From NCBI GenBank assembly GCA_947475315.1, contig CANJMY010000020.1:1-49243 (forward strand): DNA of 49,243 nucleotides, written 5' to 3'. This DNA is from Pseudomonadota bacterium (lineage in GTDB: Bacteria > Myxococcota_A > UBA796 > GCA-2862545). Of the stretch, positions 15,931 to 24,814 are shown one piece after another (within the stretch, counting starts at the first letter, position 1; every line of letters begins with the position of its first letter). The notes under the pieces are model-generated. The model saw only the letters and a list, made by a program, of their open reading frames with translations. It was not told where the DNA came from and did not search any database. The translations under genes and the position numbers were made by a program.

Positions 15931-17823
15931 TCAGTTCGCGTCGCCAGTCACGGGGGAGAAGCCGTCCTTCTCCACGGATAATACACGAACCTTGCGGTTC
16001 AGCACGTGCGTGAGCGGGTCAAAGCGCGTCGCACCAGTGAGCGTGCCGGTGGCGACCACGTCAATGAGCGCGTCGCGGAAGCTCAGGCGGGTGGGCGCGC
16101 CGTCCCGGATGGCCTGGGACACCACGTTCCCGAGGTCGACCGCGAGCGCTTCGACCGGGGTGGGCGTACGCGTGGTGCGGCTGCGGAAGTCGTCGACGAA
16201 GGACTGCCAGCCGTCGGCCGCGTACCAGTGGTTGGCGCGCTCGGGCGGGGGGACGAACACGTCAGTGAACAGCGCCCTGGTCATGTAGCTGCCGCCGGTG
16301 GCGAGCAGATCGTAGGCGTTCCACCCGGACAAGCCGAGCAGGCGGACCGACTTGTCCGAGCCCTGCGGGATGAACCCACCGACCGGGACGTCTTCGACCG
16401 CCACGCCCGCGGCGACCAGGCTGACACGGCGCGCCTTGTCGGGCAGGAAGATGGCGCCGAAGTCGATCAGGGGGACGTCGTCCTCGCGGCCCTTGCGGCC
16501 GATCGCGCGGCCGGACTCGCGGTAGTCGGCGCCGTCCGGATCGTACAGGTGCCGCACGGTGATGGTGGCGCCGTGCGCGGCGGCGCCCGCGACGAACGCG
16601 TCGACTGAGGCGTGGCCGTAGTCGTTGTCAGGCTCGAGCACGGCGTAGGTGGTGATGCCGAGCTTGCCGACGGTGTGGTCGAGCAGCGCGTCCACCTGCT
16701 GGCGGATGGTGAGCCAGCCCTGGAACACGTAGGGGCGGGTGGACGCGTCATCCAGGCCCTGATTGAGCGCGACCAGCGGCACGCCGTAGGCGTCCGCGCG
16801 CTCCACGACCGGCAGCAGCTCCGGCGACAGCAGCGGGCCGATCACGCCGACGACGCCCTTGGACAGGACCAAATCGTCGAGCGCGGCCAGCGCCCCATCC
16901 GGCGTGCCCGCGGTGTCGGCGAACACGAGCTGCTGCTTGGCGCCGCCCATCGACCAGCCGACGTTGAGCGCCTCTTTGACCTGCTGGCCCGCGGTGCCGT
17001 ATTTGCCCGACAGCGGCAGCAGCACGCCCACGCGGGTGGCGTCGGTGTGGGCGCCGTCGAGCGCCTTGAGCAGGAGCGCGGCCCGCGCCTGAACGGCGGG
17101 CGTGCTGCTGTTGGCCTGGGCGGCGGTGAGCTTGGCGCGGGCGTCGTCGCGGTGCTCGTCGGCCAGCGCGTCGCGCGCCTCGCGGAGCGGGTCGGCGCTG
17201 ACGGCGGCAGGGCTGACGGTGGACGTCGCGACTACGGGGGCGGGGGCCGCGGCGGGCGTCGTGGGCTTGGGCACGCTCGCGGCCGCCACGCGTGCGTCGA
17301 TGCGGGCGAGGAGGTCGGGCCGACCGACGGCGTAGCTGTGGGCGCGCTCGACGTGCGCCGAGGCGTCGGTGGCGTTGAGGACGGCCCGTACCGCGAGGAA
17401 GCCGAACCGGTCGGCGTTCTGGCTGTCGGGGACGTCGTGCTCGGACGTGGCGATCAGCGTGTGCAGGGTGGTGGAGTCCACCCCCGCGCGCTCGGCGTCG
17501 AGCAGCGCCATGCCCAGGCGCGCGGCGGCGTCGAACGAGTCGCCCGCGGCTTGCGAGAGCAGGTCGACGTACCAGCGGCGCGCGGTGTCGGGCTCGCCGC
17601 CCAGGCGCCGGAGCTCGCCGATGGTGAGCATCAGCCAGGCGCGGTCGACGCCAGTGGCGTCCTTGACGCGCGACTCCAGGCCTTTGGCCAGATCGCCGGG
17701 CGCGGTGCTGCGGTCGGCGAGCGCGGTGACGACCGCGTCGGGCGGGCCGGTGCGCGCGGGTGCTGCGAGCGCGACGGCGCTGGCGAGGATCAGCGGCAGG
17801 ATGGACCAGCGGCTGCGGATCAT
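15931..17823 (-). CDS. Exported LpoA-like protein: TPR-like region plus periplasmic ligand-binding domain
   Basis: A 630-residue exported protein with a signal peptide ending ALAAPA. Residues about 25-255 are Ala-rich helices resembling TPR repeats. From [16 protein letters not shown] to the end is a type I periplasmic-binding domain of the LivJ/Peripla_BP_6 kind: [37 protein letters not shown], and [19 protein letters not shown] near the end. This two-part layout is that of LpoA, the outer-membrane activator of penicillin-binding protein 1A, although no lipobox is evident here. A role in regulating peptidoglycan synthesis is inferred from layout. The ATG overlaps the dnaJ stop by four bases, so it is coupled to the chaperone gene. 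Confidence 0.85.
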   Translation of the reverse strand: MIRSRWSILPLILASAVALAAPARTGPPDAVVTALADRSTAPGDLAKGLESRVKDATGVDRAWLMLTIGELRRLGGEPDTARRWYVDLLSQAAGDSFDAAARLGMALLDAERAGVDSTTLHTLIATSEHDVPDSQNADRFGFLAVRAVLNATDASAHVERAHSYAVGRPDLLARIDARVAAASVPKPTTPAAAPAPVVATSTVSPAAVSADPLREARDALADEHRDDARAKLTAAQANSSTPAVQARAALLLKALDGAHTDATRVGVLLPLSGKYGTAGQQVKEALNVGWSMGGAKQQLVFADTAGTPDGALAALDDLVLSKGVVGVIGPLLSPELLPVVERADAYGVPLVALNQGLDDASTRPYVFQGWLTIRQQVDALLDHTVGKLGITTYAVLEPDNDYGHASVDAFVAGAAAHGATITVRHLYDPDGADYRESGRAIGRKGREDDVPLIDFGAIFLPDKARRVSLVAAGVAVEDVPVGGFIPQGSDKSVRLLGLSGWNAYDLLATGGSYMTRALFTDVFVPPPERANHWYAADGWQSFVDDFRSRTTRTPTPVEALAVDLGNVVSQAIRDGAPTRLSFRDALIDVVATGTLTGATRFDPLTHVLNRKVRVLSVEKDGFSPVTGDAN

Positions 17824-18884
17824 CGACGCTCCTGGACCGCGCGCTCGAAGGCGGCGCGGCGCGGGTGACGGTCGGGGGGCAGGCTGTCGACGAAGGCGGC
17901 GAGGCGGGCGCGCTCGGCGTCGGTGAGGGTGGCGGGGACCTCGACCTGGACCTCCAGGTGGAGATCGCCGCGGCCCGCGCCGCGGTACCGAGGCAGGCCG
18001 CGCCCGGCCAGGCGGAGCTGCTGCCCGTGCTGCGTGCCCGCGGGGATACGCACGGTGGTGGTGCCGTCCACGGTGGGGACGACCACGTCGGCGCCGATCG
18101 CCGCGTCGCGCAGGGTCACGGGGACCTCGACCAGCAGGTCGTCGCCGCGGCGGCGGAACAGGCGGTGGTCGGGCACGTCGACCAGCACGTACAGATCCCC
18201 GGTGGTTCCGTCGCCGACCGGGTCATTGCCCTTGCCGGTGACCTTGAGGCGCACGCCGGTCGCGACGCCGGGCGGCACCTTGACCTTGAGCGACTCTTCG
18301 CGGCCCACGACGCCATCTCCGCTGCACGTCTTGCACGGCGCCTTGATGACGAAGCCCTGGCCGTCGCAGTGGTAGCAGCGCATCCGCAGCAGGCGGGCGC
18401 CGGTGGAGCGGCCGGTGCCCTGGCAGATCGGGCAGACCTCGCGGCCTTCGGCGGAGGCGCCCAGGCCGCGGCAGTCGTCGCAGCGCACCTTGCGGGGGAC
18501 GACCACGTCCTTCTGCGCGCCGGTCGCGACCTCCTCCAGCGTGACGGAGACCGTGTAGCGCAGGTCATCGCCGGGGGTGTTGCGGCGGCGGCCGAACAGG
18601 TTGTCCCACATGCGGTTCATCACGGTGCTGACGTCGTCGGGCGTGGGCTGCTGGCCGTCGGGCTGGAAGAGCGGGCCCATGCGGTCGTAACGGGCACGCT
18701 CCTCGGCGTCGGACAGCACGCGGTAGGCCTCGTTCACGTGCTTGAAGCGGACCTCGGCCACCGGGTCGCCGGTGTTGCGATCGGGGTGCCAGCGCATCGC
18801 GAGCGAGCGGTACGCCTTCTTGATCTCGTCCGCGCCCGCGTTCCGGGGCACGCCGAGCACGTTGTAGTAGTCGCGGTCGGCCAA
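17820..18884 (-). CDS. dnaJ: DnaJ co-chaperone with shortened Gly/Phe region
   Basis: A 354-residue type I J-protein that stimulates Hsp70 ATPase. The J domain carries HPD at 33-35. All four CxxCxGxG zinc modules are present (Cys135/138, 151/154, 170/173 and 184/187), followed by two substrate-binding beta domains and a C-terminal dimer segment. The Gly/Phe-rich stretch that usually follows the J domain is missing; residues 70-105 instead read [15 protein letters not shown] and [10 protein letters not shown]. The start is TTG at 18884 with AGGGACGGA just upstream, giving [12 protein letters not shown], the standard N-terminus. It follows hemW by 30 bases and overlaps the LpoA-like gene by four. 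No dnaK or grpE is adjacent. Confidence 0.95.
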   Translation of the reverse strand: MADRDYYNVLGVPRNAGADEIKKAYRSLAMRWHPDRNTGDPVAEVRFKHVNEAYRVLSDAEERARYDRMGPLFQPDGQQPTPDDVSTVMNRMWDNLFGRRRNTPGDDLRYTVSVTLEEVATGAQKDVVVPRKVRCDDCRGLGASAEGREVCPICQGTGRSTGARLLRMRCYHCDGQGFVIKAPCKTCSGDGVVGREESLKVKVPPGVATGVRLKVTGKGNDPVGDGTTGDLYVLVDVPDHRLFRRRGDDLLVEVPVTLRDAAIGADVVVPTVDGTTTVRIPAGTQHGQQLRLAGRGLPRYRGAGRGDLHLEVQVEVPATLTDAERARLAAFVDSLPPDRHPRRAAFERAVQERR

Positions 18885-18914
18885 TTCCGTCCCTAGCTGG
18901 TCTGGTGCGTTGTC

Positions 18915-20054
18915 TTACCGGGTCAAGGCGACCGGGTCCACCGGCTGCAAGGCGTGCACCAGGGCGCGCACGACCGCGTCGGCGACGTAGAACCCGTCGT
19001 CGGTCAGCCGCATGCCCATGTCGTCGTCGACGAGCAAGCCGCCTGCCACCAGGCGGACCCGCGCGTCGGGGGCGGGCAGCAGGCCCGTATCTTCGACAAG
19101 CTGACCGACGGACACACCCTCGACGGTACGCATCCCCGAGAGCAGGCGTTCGACCGCCACGTCCCCGTGGTCGGGGTGCTCGACGGTCGCGGTGCCGACC
19201 GGATCTTGCTGCCACGCGGCCGTGTCCGACACGTTCGCCCAGCGCGTGCCGTCCGGCGCCAGCCCGTGCGCAGAGGGCCCCAAGCCCAGGTAGGGGCGCG
19301 CGTGCCAGTAGCCGGCGTTGTGGACGCTCCGGTGGCCCTCGCGCGCGAAGTTCGACACCTCGTATCGGTGCAATCCGGCGGCCTTCAAGCGTGACACCAG
19401 CGCGCCGTACATCGCGTGCCAGCGGTCGTCGTCGGCGGGGGCGAGGCGGCCGCGCTCATAGGCGCGCGCGTAGCCGGTGCCGTCCTCGATCGTCAGGCCG
19501 TAGAGGCTGACGTGCGGAGGGTCGAGCGCCAGGATCGCGTCGATGTCCGCGTGCAGCTCGTCGAGGGTCTGATCGTGCAAGCCGAACATCAGGTCGACCG
19601 ACCACGTGGGCATCTGGGCTTCACGCAGCGCGGCCACCGCGGCGCGCGCGTCGACCGGCGTGCGGGCGCGACCGAGCACGCGGGCGTGGCGCGGCGACAG
19701 GGTCTGCACGCCCAGGCTGACCCGGTTTACACCTGCGGACATCACGGCGGCGACCCAGGCGGGGCTGACGTCCTCGGGGTTCGCCTCCATCGTGATCTCG
19801 CCCGCGTCACGTGCGCTCAAGGCGAGCAGCAGGCGGGTGAGCTGCGGCAGCGGCAGGCGCGAGGGCGTGCCGCCGCCCAAGTAGACGGTGATCGGCGCGC
19901 CAGGGAAGGAGGCGCGGCGGCGCGTGTGCTCGGCGATCACCGCGTCGACGAAGCCCGCGTGGTCGGCCGTGTGGTCCGGGTCGACGTGAAACGCGCAGTA
20001 CGGACAGCGGATCCGGCAGAAGGGGACGTGGACGTAGGTGCCCCAGGCGGTCAT
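18915..20054 (-). CDS. hemW: HemW-like radical SAM protein
   Basis: A 379-residue radical SAM protein of the HemW/HemN group. CRIRCPYC supplies the CxxxCxxC cysteines (13, 17, 20) for the 4Fe-4S cluster; YLGGGTPS and ITMEANPED follow, then NRVSLGVQTLSPRHARVLGR and the C-terminal HemN domain (GLGPSAHG). HemW proteins are heme chaperones; true coproporphyrinogen dehydrogenases have an N-terminal extension missing here, which is why I call HemW. The start is ATG at 20054, overlapping the M16 protease stop by four bases; this places the first strand (TYVHVPFC) at the usual position. Confidence 0.93.
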   Translation of the reverse strand: MTAWGTYVHVPFCRIRCPYCAFHVDPDHTADHAGFVDAVIAEHTRRRASFPGAPITVYLGGGTPSRLPLPQLTRLLLALSARDAGEITMEANPEDVSPAWVAAVMSAGVNRVSLGVQTLSPRHARVLGRARTPVDARAAVAALREAQMPTWSVDLMFGLHDQTLDELHADIDAILALDPPHVSLYGLTIEDGTGYARAYERGRLAPADDDRWHAMYGALVSRLKAAGLHRYEVSNFAREGHRSVHNAGYWHARPYLGLGPSAHGLAPDGTRWANVSDTAAWQQDPVGTATVEHPDHGDVAVERLLSGMRTVEGVSVGQLVEDTGLLPAPDARVRLVAGGLLVDDDMGMRLTDDGFYVADAVVRALVHALQPVDPVALTR

Positions 20055-22561
20055 CGCGGCTCGCGCGGCACCGAGCGCACCTCGATCCATCCCGCGGCGA
20101 GAAGGCGGGTGACCTCGTCGATCACCTCGGTCACGCCGGTCGCCTCCAGGCGGCGACGGTAGGCGGCGAGCGACAGGTCCAGCCCGTAGAGCGCGGTGAA
20201 GGCGAGGCGCGCGGCGCTCGACTCCACGCGCTGCTGGCGCAGCGTCTCGCGGCCGATGAGCATCGCGCGGGCCCTGGAGAGCTCGGCGTCGTCGGGCGGG
20301 TGGGTGAGCAGCGACGCCACGCAGGCCCGCAGCGCCTCGCTGGCCTCGGCGGTGCGCGTCGGGTCACAGGCCAGGCCCACCTGGAACAGGCCGCCGCCGC
20401 TGCGCTCCTCGGACGCGGCCCACAGCTCGTAGGCCAGGCCCATGCGCTCGCGCAGCTCCAGGAACAGGCGGCCGCTCTGGCCCTCGAGCACGGCCTCGGC
20501 CAGCTCCAGGCCGCGGCGATCGACCGCCGTGAGCGGCACGCCGTCGCCGAGCAGCGAGACGATCGCCTGGTGGGTGCCGGCGGCGACCTCGTGCACGCCG
20601 GGCACCAGCTTGGGCCACGCAGGCGGCGCCACGGCCTTGGGCGCCTTGGGCATGTCGGCCAGCCACTCCAGGCTGGCGAGCGCCTCGTCCGGATCTACGC
20701 CGCCGCACACCACGACGACGCCGCGGCCCTGCGAGAAGTGCGCGTCGTGCGCCTTGGACAGCGAGCGGGCATGCAGGCGTGCCAGGCTGGCCTCGGTGCC
20801 GCCGCCGGGCAGGCGCCACGGGTGGCCTGGGAAGCGCAGCGCCGCGGCGCGCTCGGCGACCACCTGACGCGGGCGATCAAAGCGAGTCCGGACGCCTTCG
20901 AGCAGCTCCTCGCGGACCAGGCCCCACTCGTCCTCGGACAGGTGCGCGTCGAGCGCGACCTCGCCCAACAGCTCGGCCAGGTCGAGCACGTTGGACGACG
21001 GCGCGGTGGCGGTGAGCGACCAGGACTCCAGGCCGTCGGTGGGGGTGAGCTCGCAGGCCAGGTCGTCGAGCGCGTCGTGCAGCGCCTCGCCATCGTAGGG
21101 GCCGGCGCCGCGGTGGACGGTGCCCGCCCAGGCGGCGCCCAGGCCGGCCTGCTGGTCGGTCAACGAGAGCGCGCCGCCGCGGGCGACGATGCGCACCGCC
21201 GCGACCGGCACGTTCACCTGCTGGATGATGACGGGGGTGCCGCCGATCGTGGTCTCGACGCGGTCGCGCCGCGCGCTGTGGCGGACCTTGGTAGCGCCCC
21301 ACGCGGCGCGCACGCGCTCGTCGGTGAGGTCGGCGTCGAGCACGCCCAGCACGGCGCGCTCGGGGTCGAGCCAGGTCCGGGCCGCGCGGGACACGTCGTC
21401 GGGCTGCACGGCGGCGAGCGCCTGGCGCCAGCGATCGAGCGTGGTCGCGTCGCCGTGGATCGACTCCTGCAGCAGCAGCAGCTCCCCGATGCCGTCGACG
21501 GTCTGCTCGGCGAACTGGAGGTCCGCGAGCATGGTCTCGCGGGCGCGCACCACGAGGCGACCGCGGCAGGAGGCGCGGAACTCGTCGAGGAGCGCGCGCA
21601 CGCGGCGGAGCGCGTCCTCGGTGTGGCCCGGGAGCGGCCGAAGGCCCAGGTTGAAGCTGGACCCAAACAGGCCGGTCCAGGCGTCGGCCCAGCCGTCGAA
21701 GCCCGCCTTGGGCTCCTCGTCCAGGCGCTCGGTGATGCGGTCGCCGCAGGTGGAGCCCAGGATGGAGGCGAGCACGGCGAGGGGCGCGTGGTCGGCGTGA
21801 TCCGGCGGCGGCAGCGGCCAGGCGATCTCGACGATGCGATCGTCGAACGTGCCCTTGGGGCGGACCAGATCCAAACGATCGAGCGCGGACGAGCGGGGCG
21901 GCGTGCGTCGGGCGCCGACCGGGAGCCAGCCCTCGATGGCCAGCGTGACCGCGTGCGCGACCTCTTCGGGCTCCGCGTCGGCGACGACGATGAAGGTGGC
22001 GCGGTCCGACCCGAACTCGCGGTCGTGAAAGCGGCGGACGTCGCCGTGGGTGAAGGCGCCGACGCCGTCGTGCGTGCCGATCACCACGCGACCGTAGGGG
22101 TGCGCGCCCCACAGGCCGGCCTGCACGGCGTCGGACAGCGACTCGTCGGGCTCGTCGTCGTAGGAGGCGATCTCCTCCTGCACCACCAGCCGCTCCCGCA
22201 CGACCTCATCCGGGTCGACGATCGGGCGGCGGATCATGTCGACGATCACGTCGAGGGTTTCGCGCCAGGCGTTCCCCGCGACGGTGGCGTGCACGACCAG
22301 CTCGTCGTGGCTGGTCCAGGCGTTCAGATCGCCGCCCAGGCACTCGATCGCGCGGGCGGACTCGCCCAGGCCGCGCGTGGTGGTGCCCTTGAACAGCATG
22401 TGCTCAAGGAAGTGCGCGAGCCCGTGCTCCGGGTCGTGCTCGTCGGCCGCGCCCGCGGACAGGCGGACGAAGACGGCGGCGGCCTCACCGGGGATGCGTG
22501 CGCTGACGAGGTGCGGCCCGGTCTCGCCGAGGCGGACCCGCACCGGGTGGATCCGCGTCAT
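20051..22561 (-). CDS. M16-family zinc metalloprotease (pitrilysin/insulinase-like)
   Basis: An 836-residue protein made of two M16 halves. The N-terminal half is catalytic: inverted zinc motif HFLEH (His50, Glu53, His54), with the third ligand Glu130 in VVQEEIASYDDEP, exactly 76 residues after His54 as in the family. The C-terminal half (about 430-836) has the M16 fold pattern without the zinc motif and includes ELRERMGLAYELWA. I see no signal peptide at the chosen start (ATG 22561, MTRIHPVRVRLG), so it may act in the cytoplasm. The start overlaps the TPR-protein stop by four bases. The coupling suggests it processes or clears peptides connected with the upstream envelope proteins, which is inference. 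Confidence 0.93.
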   Translation of the reverse strand: MTRIHPVRVRLGETGPHLVSARIPGEAAAVFVRLSAGAADEHDPEHGLAHFLEHMLFKGTTTRGLGESARAIECLGGDLNAWTSHDELVVHATVAGNAWRETLDVIVDMIRRPIVDPDEVVRERLVVQEEIASYDDEPDESLSDAVQAGLWGAHPYGRVVIGTHDGVGAFTHGDVRRFHDREFGSDRATFIVVADAEPEEVAHAVTLAIEGWLPVGARRTPPRSSALDRLDLVRPKGTFDDRIVEIAWPLPPPDHADHAPLAVLASILGSTCGDRITERLDEEPKAGFDGWADAWTGLFGSSFNLGLRPLPGHTEDALRRVRALLDEFRASCRGRLVVRARETMLADLQFAEQTVDGIGELLLLQESIHGDATTLDRWRQALAAVQPDDVSRAARTWLDPERAVLGVLDADLTDERVRAAWGATKVRHSARRDRVETTIGGTPVIIQQVNVPVAAVRIVARGGALSLTDQQAGLGAAWAGTVHRGAGPYDGEALHDALDDLACELTPTDGLESWSLTATAPSSNVLDLAELLGEVALDAHLSEDEWGLVREELLEGVRTRFDRPRQVVAERAAALRFPGHPWRLPGGGTEASLARLHARSLSKAHDAHFSQGRGVVVVCGGVDPDEALASLEWLADMPKAPKAVAPPAWPKLVPGVHEVAAGTHQAIVSLLGDGVPLTAVDRRGLELAEAVLEGQSGRLFLELRERMGLAYELWAASEERSGGGLFQVGLACDPTRTAEASEALRACVASLLTHPPDDAELSRARAMLIGRETLRQQRVESSAARLAFTALYGLDLSLAAYRRRLEATGVTEVIDEVTRLLAAGWIEVRSVPREPR

Positions 22562-24108
22562 TGCCCGCGCTGAAGCTTGGTGGGGCACGCCGAGCCGGCG
22601 TCGATGTGGTAGTAGCCCACCTCGTCGAGCCAGTATTCGCCTTCAAAGGGCCAAACTTCCTTGCCCTTCTTGTGAAGGGCGCGGAGCCGGCCGCTCGGGT
22701 CTTCCAGGATCTGCGTGGTGCCCGTGCCGATGGCCTGCGTGTACAGGTCGGACTGGTAGGTCAGCAGGTCGACGCGGGTGAGCTCGATGTCCGCGAGCAT
22801 CTCGGTGAGCTGCTCGCGGGCGTCGGTCGCCATGTCGAGGACACGCTGGCCTTCGGCCTTGGCGCGGGCGTCGCGGCGCTCCTGGAGCAGGCCCTTGGCG
22901 CGGTCGGCCCAGGCGCCGCCAGACAGGCGGGCGAGCTCGCCGTCGGCGCGATCGAGCGCCTTGAGCGTGTCGGCCAGGTGGTCGTCGTACAGGTAGCGCG
23001 CCATGAGCGGGCCGGGCAGCTTGGTGGCTTGGCCCTTGGCGGCGGCGCGGGCGTCGGCCAGCGCGGAGGCGGGGTCGAGCGTGCCGACCGTGGCGCGCAG
23101 CGCGTCGCGGACCGGCATGTAGTGCGCCTGGAACGAGTCGATCGACTTCTTGGCTTCCGGGAAGTAGCACAGCAGGAAGAAGGCCTGCGCGCGCAGCAGG
23201 TCCGCCTCGGGGAAGTAGTCGTTCGCGAAGAACGGCGACCCGTGCGTCATGAGCAGCGCGATGGTGCCGTCCATGTCGTCGATGCGGAAGTGGGCCCACG
23301 CGCGCTCGAAGAAGGCCTCGGGCCAGGACGGATCGTCGCGGCTGACCTGGTCGTAGTAGGCCATGGCCTGCGCGAAGTTGCCCGCGGCGAAGAAGGTGCG
23401 CGCGATGTTGAGCGCGAGCGTGTTCACGTAGTGCGGGTCGCGCTTGCTTCGGCGGGCGTCTTCGTACGACGTCAGCAGCGGGATCAGCGCGTCCTCGTAC
23501 TTGCCGTTCTGGGCGAGCGCGACGCCGCGCAGCACGGCCGCGTCCAGGTGCTTGGGACTGTCGGCGGAGACCAGCGGGAGCAGCGAGGTGGTCTGCACCC
23601 AGCTGCCGCGGGCGAACTCACCCTTGGCGGCAGCGAGCGCGACGCGGCTGCGCGTGGCGTCGTCCATGGGCACGCCGAAGTCCGCGCCGACCACCGGACC
23701 CAGCCACGCGTCTTCGGTCAGCGACTCCGCCAGATCCAGGGCGAAGCTGTAGAACTCGGCGGCGGCCTTGGGGTCGAGCCGGGCGGACTCGCGGTAGGCG
23801 GTGAGCGCCGCGTAGTCAAAGCCGCCGAGCTGCAGCGCGCGGCCCAGGCGAGCCCAGGCGCCGGCGTGGAGCGCAGGGCGGCTGCCCGCGATCAGGGCGT
23901 CCGCGGCCTCGGCCGCGCCCTTCCAGTCGTTGGAGGCCAGGCGCGCGTCGATGTCGGTCCAGGCGGTGGCGTCCACGCGCGCGGGTGCGGCGGGCGCAGG
24001 CGGCGGCGTGGCGGCGGGCTTGGCGGCCCAGCCAGGCGACGCCAGCAGGAGCGCCGCGAGCGCCAGGGCGTGCGCGGGGCGCGCGCGGCCAGTGGCGAGC
24101 GGGTTCAT
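22558..24108 (-). CDS. Exported TPR protein, possibly GltC/GltE-like
   Basis: A 516-residue exported protein with an N-terminal signal peptide (ALALAALLLASPGWA) and a Pro/Ala linker. Residues about 50-400 are helical repeats of TPR type, for example GAWARLGRALQLGGFDYAAL and PEAFFERAWAHFRIDDMDG. A coiled-coil-prone stretch follows (RRDARAKAEGQRVLDMATD...), and the C-terminus has VWPFEGEYWLDEVGYY, a conserved-looking block. With an outer-membrane barrel and VWA lipoprotein directly upstream, the trio recalls the outer-membrane part of the myxobacterial Glt/CglB apparatus (periplasmic TPR protein, barrels, VWA lipoprotein). That match is from gene layout and memory, not alignment. Start ATG 24108 overlaps the barrel stop by four bases. 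Confidence 0.8.
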   Translation of the reverse strand: MNPLATGRARPAHALALAALLLASPGWAAKPAATPPPAPAAPARVDATAWTDIDARLASNDWKGAAEAADALIAGSRPALHAGAWARLGRALQLGGFDYAALTAYRESARLDPKAAAEFYSFALDLAESLTEDAWLGPVVGADFGVPMDDATRSRVALAAAKGEFARGSWVQTTSLLPLVSADSPKHLDAAVLRGVALAQNGKYEDALIPLLTSYEDARRSKRDPHYVNTLALNIARTFFAAGNFAQAMAYYDQVSRDDPSWPEAFFERAWAHFRIDDMDGTIALLMTHGSPFFANDYFPEADLLRAQAFFLLCYFPEAKKSIDSFQAHYMPVRDALRATVGTLDPASALADARAAAKGQATKLPGPLMARYLYDDHLADTLKALDRADGELARLSGGAWADRAKGLLQERRDARAKAEGQRVLDMATDAREQLTEMLADIELTRVDLLTYQSDLYTQAIGTGTTQILEDPSGRLRALHKKGKEVWPFEGEYWLDEVGYYHIDAGSACPTKLQRGQ

Positions 24109-24797
24109 CGGCTGCTCCGCGGCGCGAACCAGGTCACGCCGAGCGTGACGCCCGCGTTCTGCTTGAAGTTCCAGTTGGACGTGAGCTTGCGGTACTCGAC
24201 CATCAGGTCGTCGCGCAGCTCCAGGCGGACCGTGAGGTTCTCCTTGACCCAGAAGCGGGTGCCGACCGCCAGCGACACCGTCGGCGCCGCCGTGATGCCG
24301 CCGCCGGGGATGATCGAGCGCTCGACCGTCGCGCCGCCGCGCAGCGCGCCGTACACGTCGAAGTGCACGACCTTGGCGCCGCCAAAGTTCATCTTCGCGT
24401 AGACGGGCGCCCACTCGACGCCGAACAGCGCGCTGCCCAGGTAGCCGTAGGCGTAGGGCGCGACGCCGTAGGCCGGGCCCTCGAGCTGCGCGTACTTGAG
24501 CGACTTGAAGCCGTAGCCGCCGCCCAGCAGCGCGCTGAAGCCAAGGTGGTTGCTGAAGTGCTTGTCGATCGACAGCTGGAAGTTGGGCGCGGTGACCAGC
24601 GGATCGAACGCCATCCAGCCGACGTGGCCGCCGATCTCCAGGCGACCGGCCTTGGGGTACAGCACGTTCTGCACGACGGAGATGTCGCGGTTCTTGAGCA
24701 CGCCGACGTCCACCGTCTCCTGCGCGAACGCGAGGGAGGACGTGAACAGCATGGCCGCGGCGGCGAGCGCGGGGGCAAACGTGGCAACAGAGCGCAT
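24105..24797 (-). CDS. Outer-membrane beta-barrel protein of the myxobacterial type
   Basis: A 230-residue exported protein with signal peptide ending AFAQ. The mature part alternates polar and hydrophobic residues in about eight strands, such as RLEIGGHVGWMAF, GFSALLGGGYGF, YLGSALFGVEWAPV, TVSLAVGTRFWV and AGVTLGVTWFAP, consistent with a small outer-membrane barrel. The N-terminal segment after the signal (VGVLKNRDISVVQNVLYPK) resembles the deltaproteobacterial barrel family that includes the gliding proteins GltA and GltB, but that specific link is uncertain. It lies 17 bases after the VWA lipoprotein gene and overlaps the TPR gene by four bases. Confidence 0.82.
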   Translation of the reverse strand: MRSVATFAPALAAAAMLFTSSLAFAQETVDVGVLKNRDISVVQNVLYPKAGRLEIGGHVGWMAFDPLVTAPNFQLSIDKHFSNHLGFSALLGGGYGFKSLKYAQLEGPAYGVAPYAYGYLGSALFGVEWAPVYAKMNFGGAKVVHFDVYGALRGGATVERSIIPGGGITAAPTVSLAVGTRFWVKENLTVRLELRDDLMVEYRKLTSNWNFKQNAGVTLGVTWFAPRSSR

Positions 24798-24814
24798 GGC
24801 CGATCCTCGTGAGG

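Noticed and set aside
10382..18884. dnaK-grpE-dnaJ heat-shock operon with CIRCE control
   Set aside because: The Hsp70 and dnaJ genes are 5.5 kb apart in different units, no grpE is seen, and no TTAGCACTC-type inverted repeat lies upstream of either.
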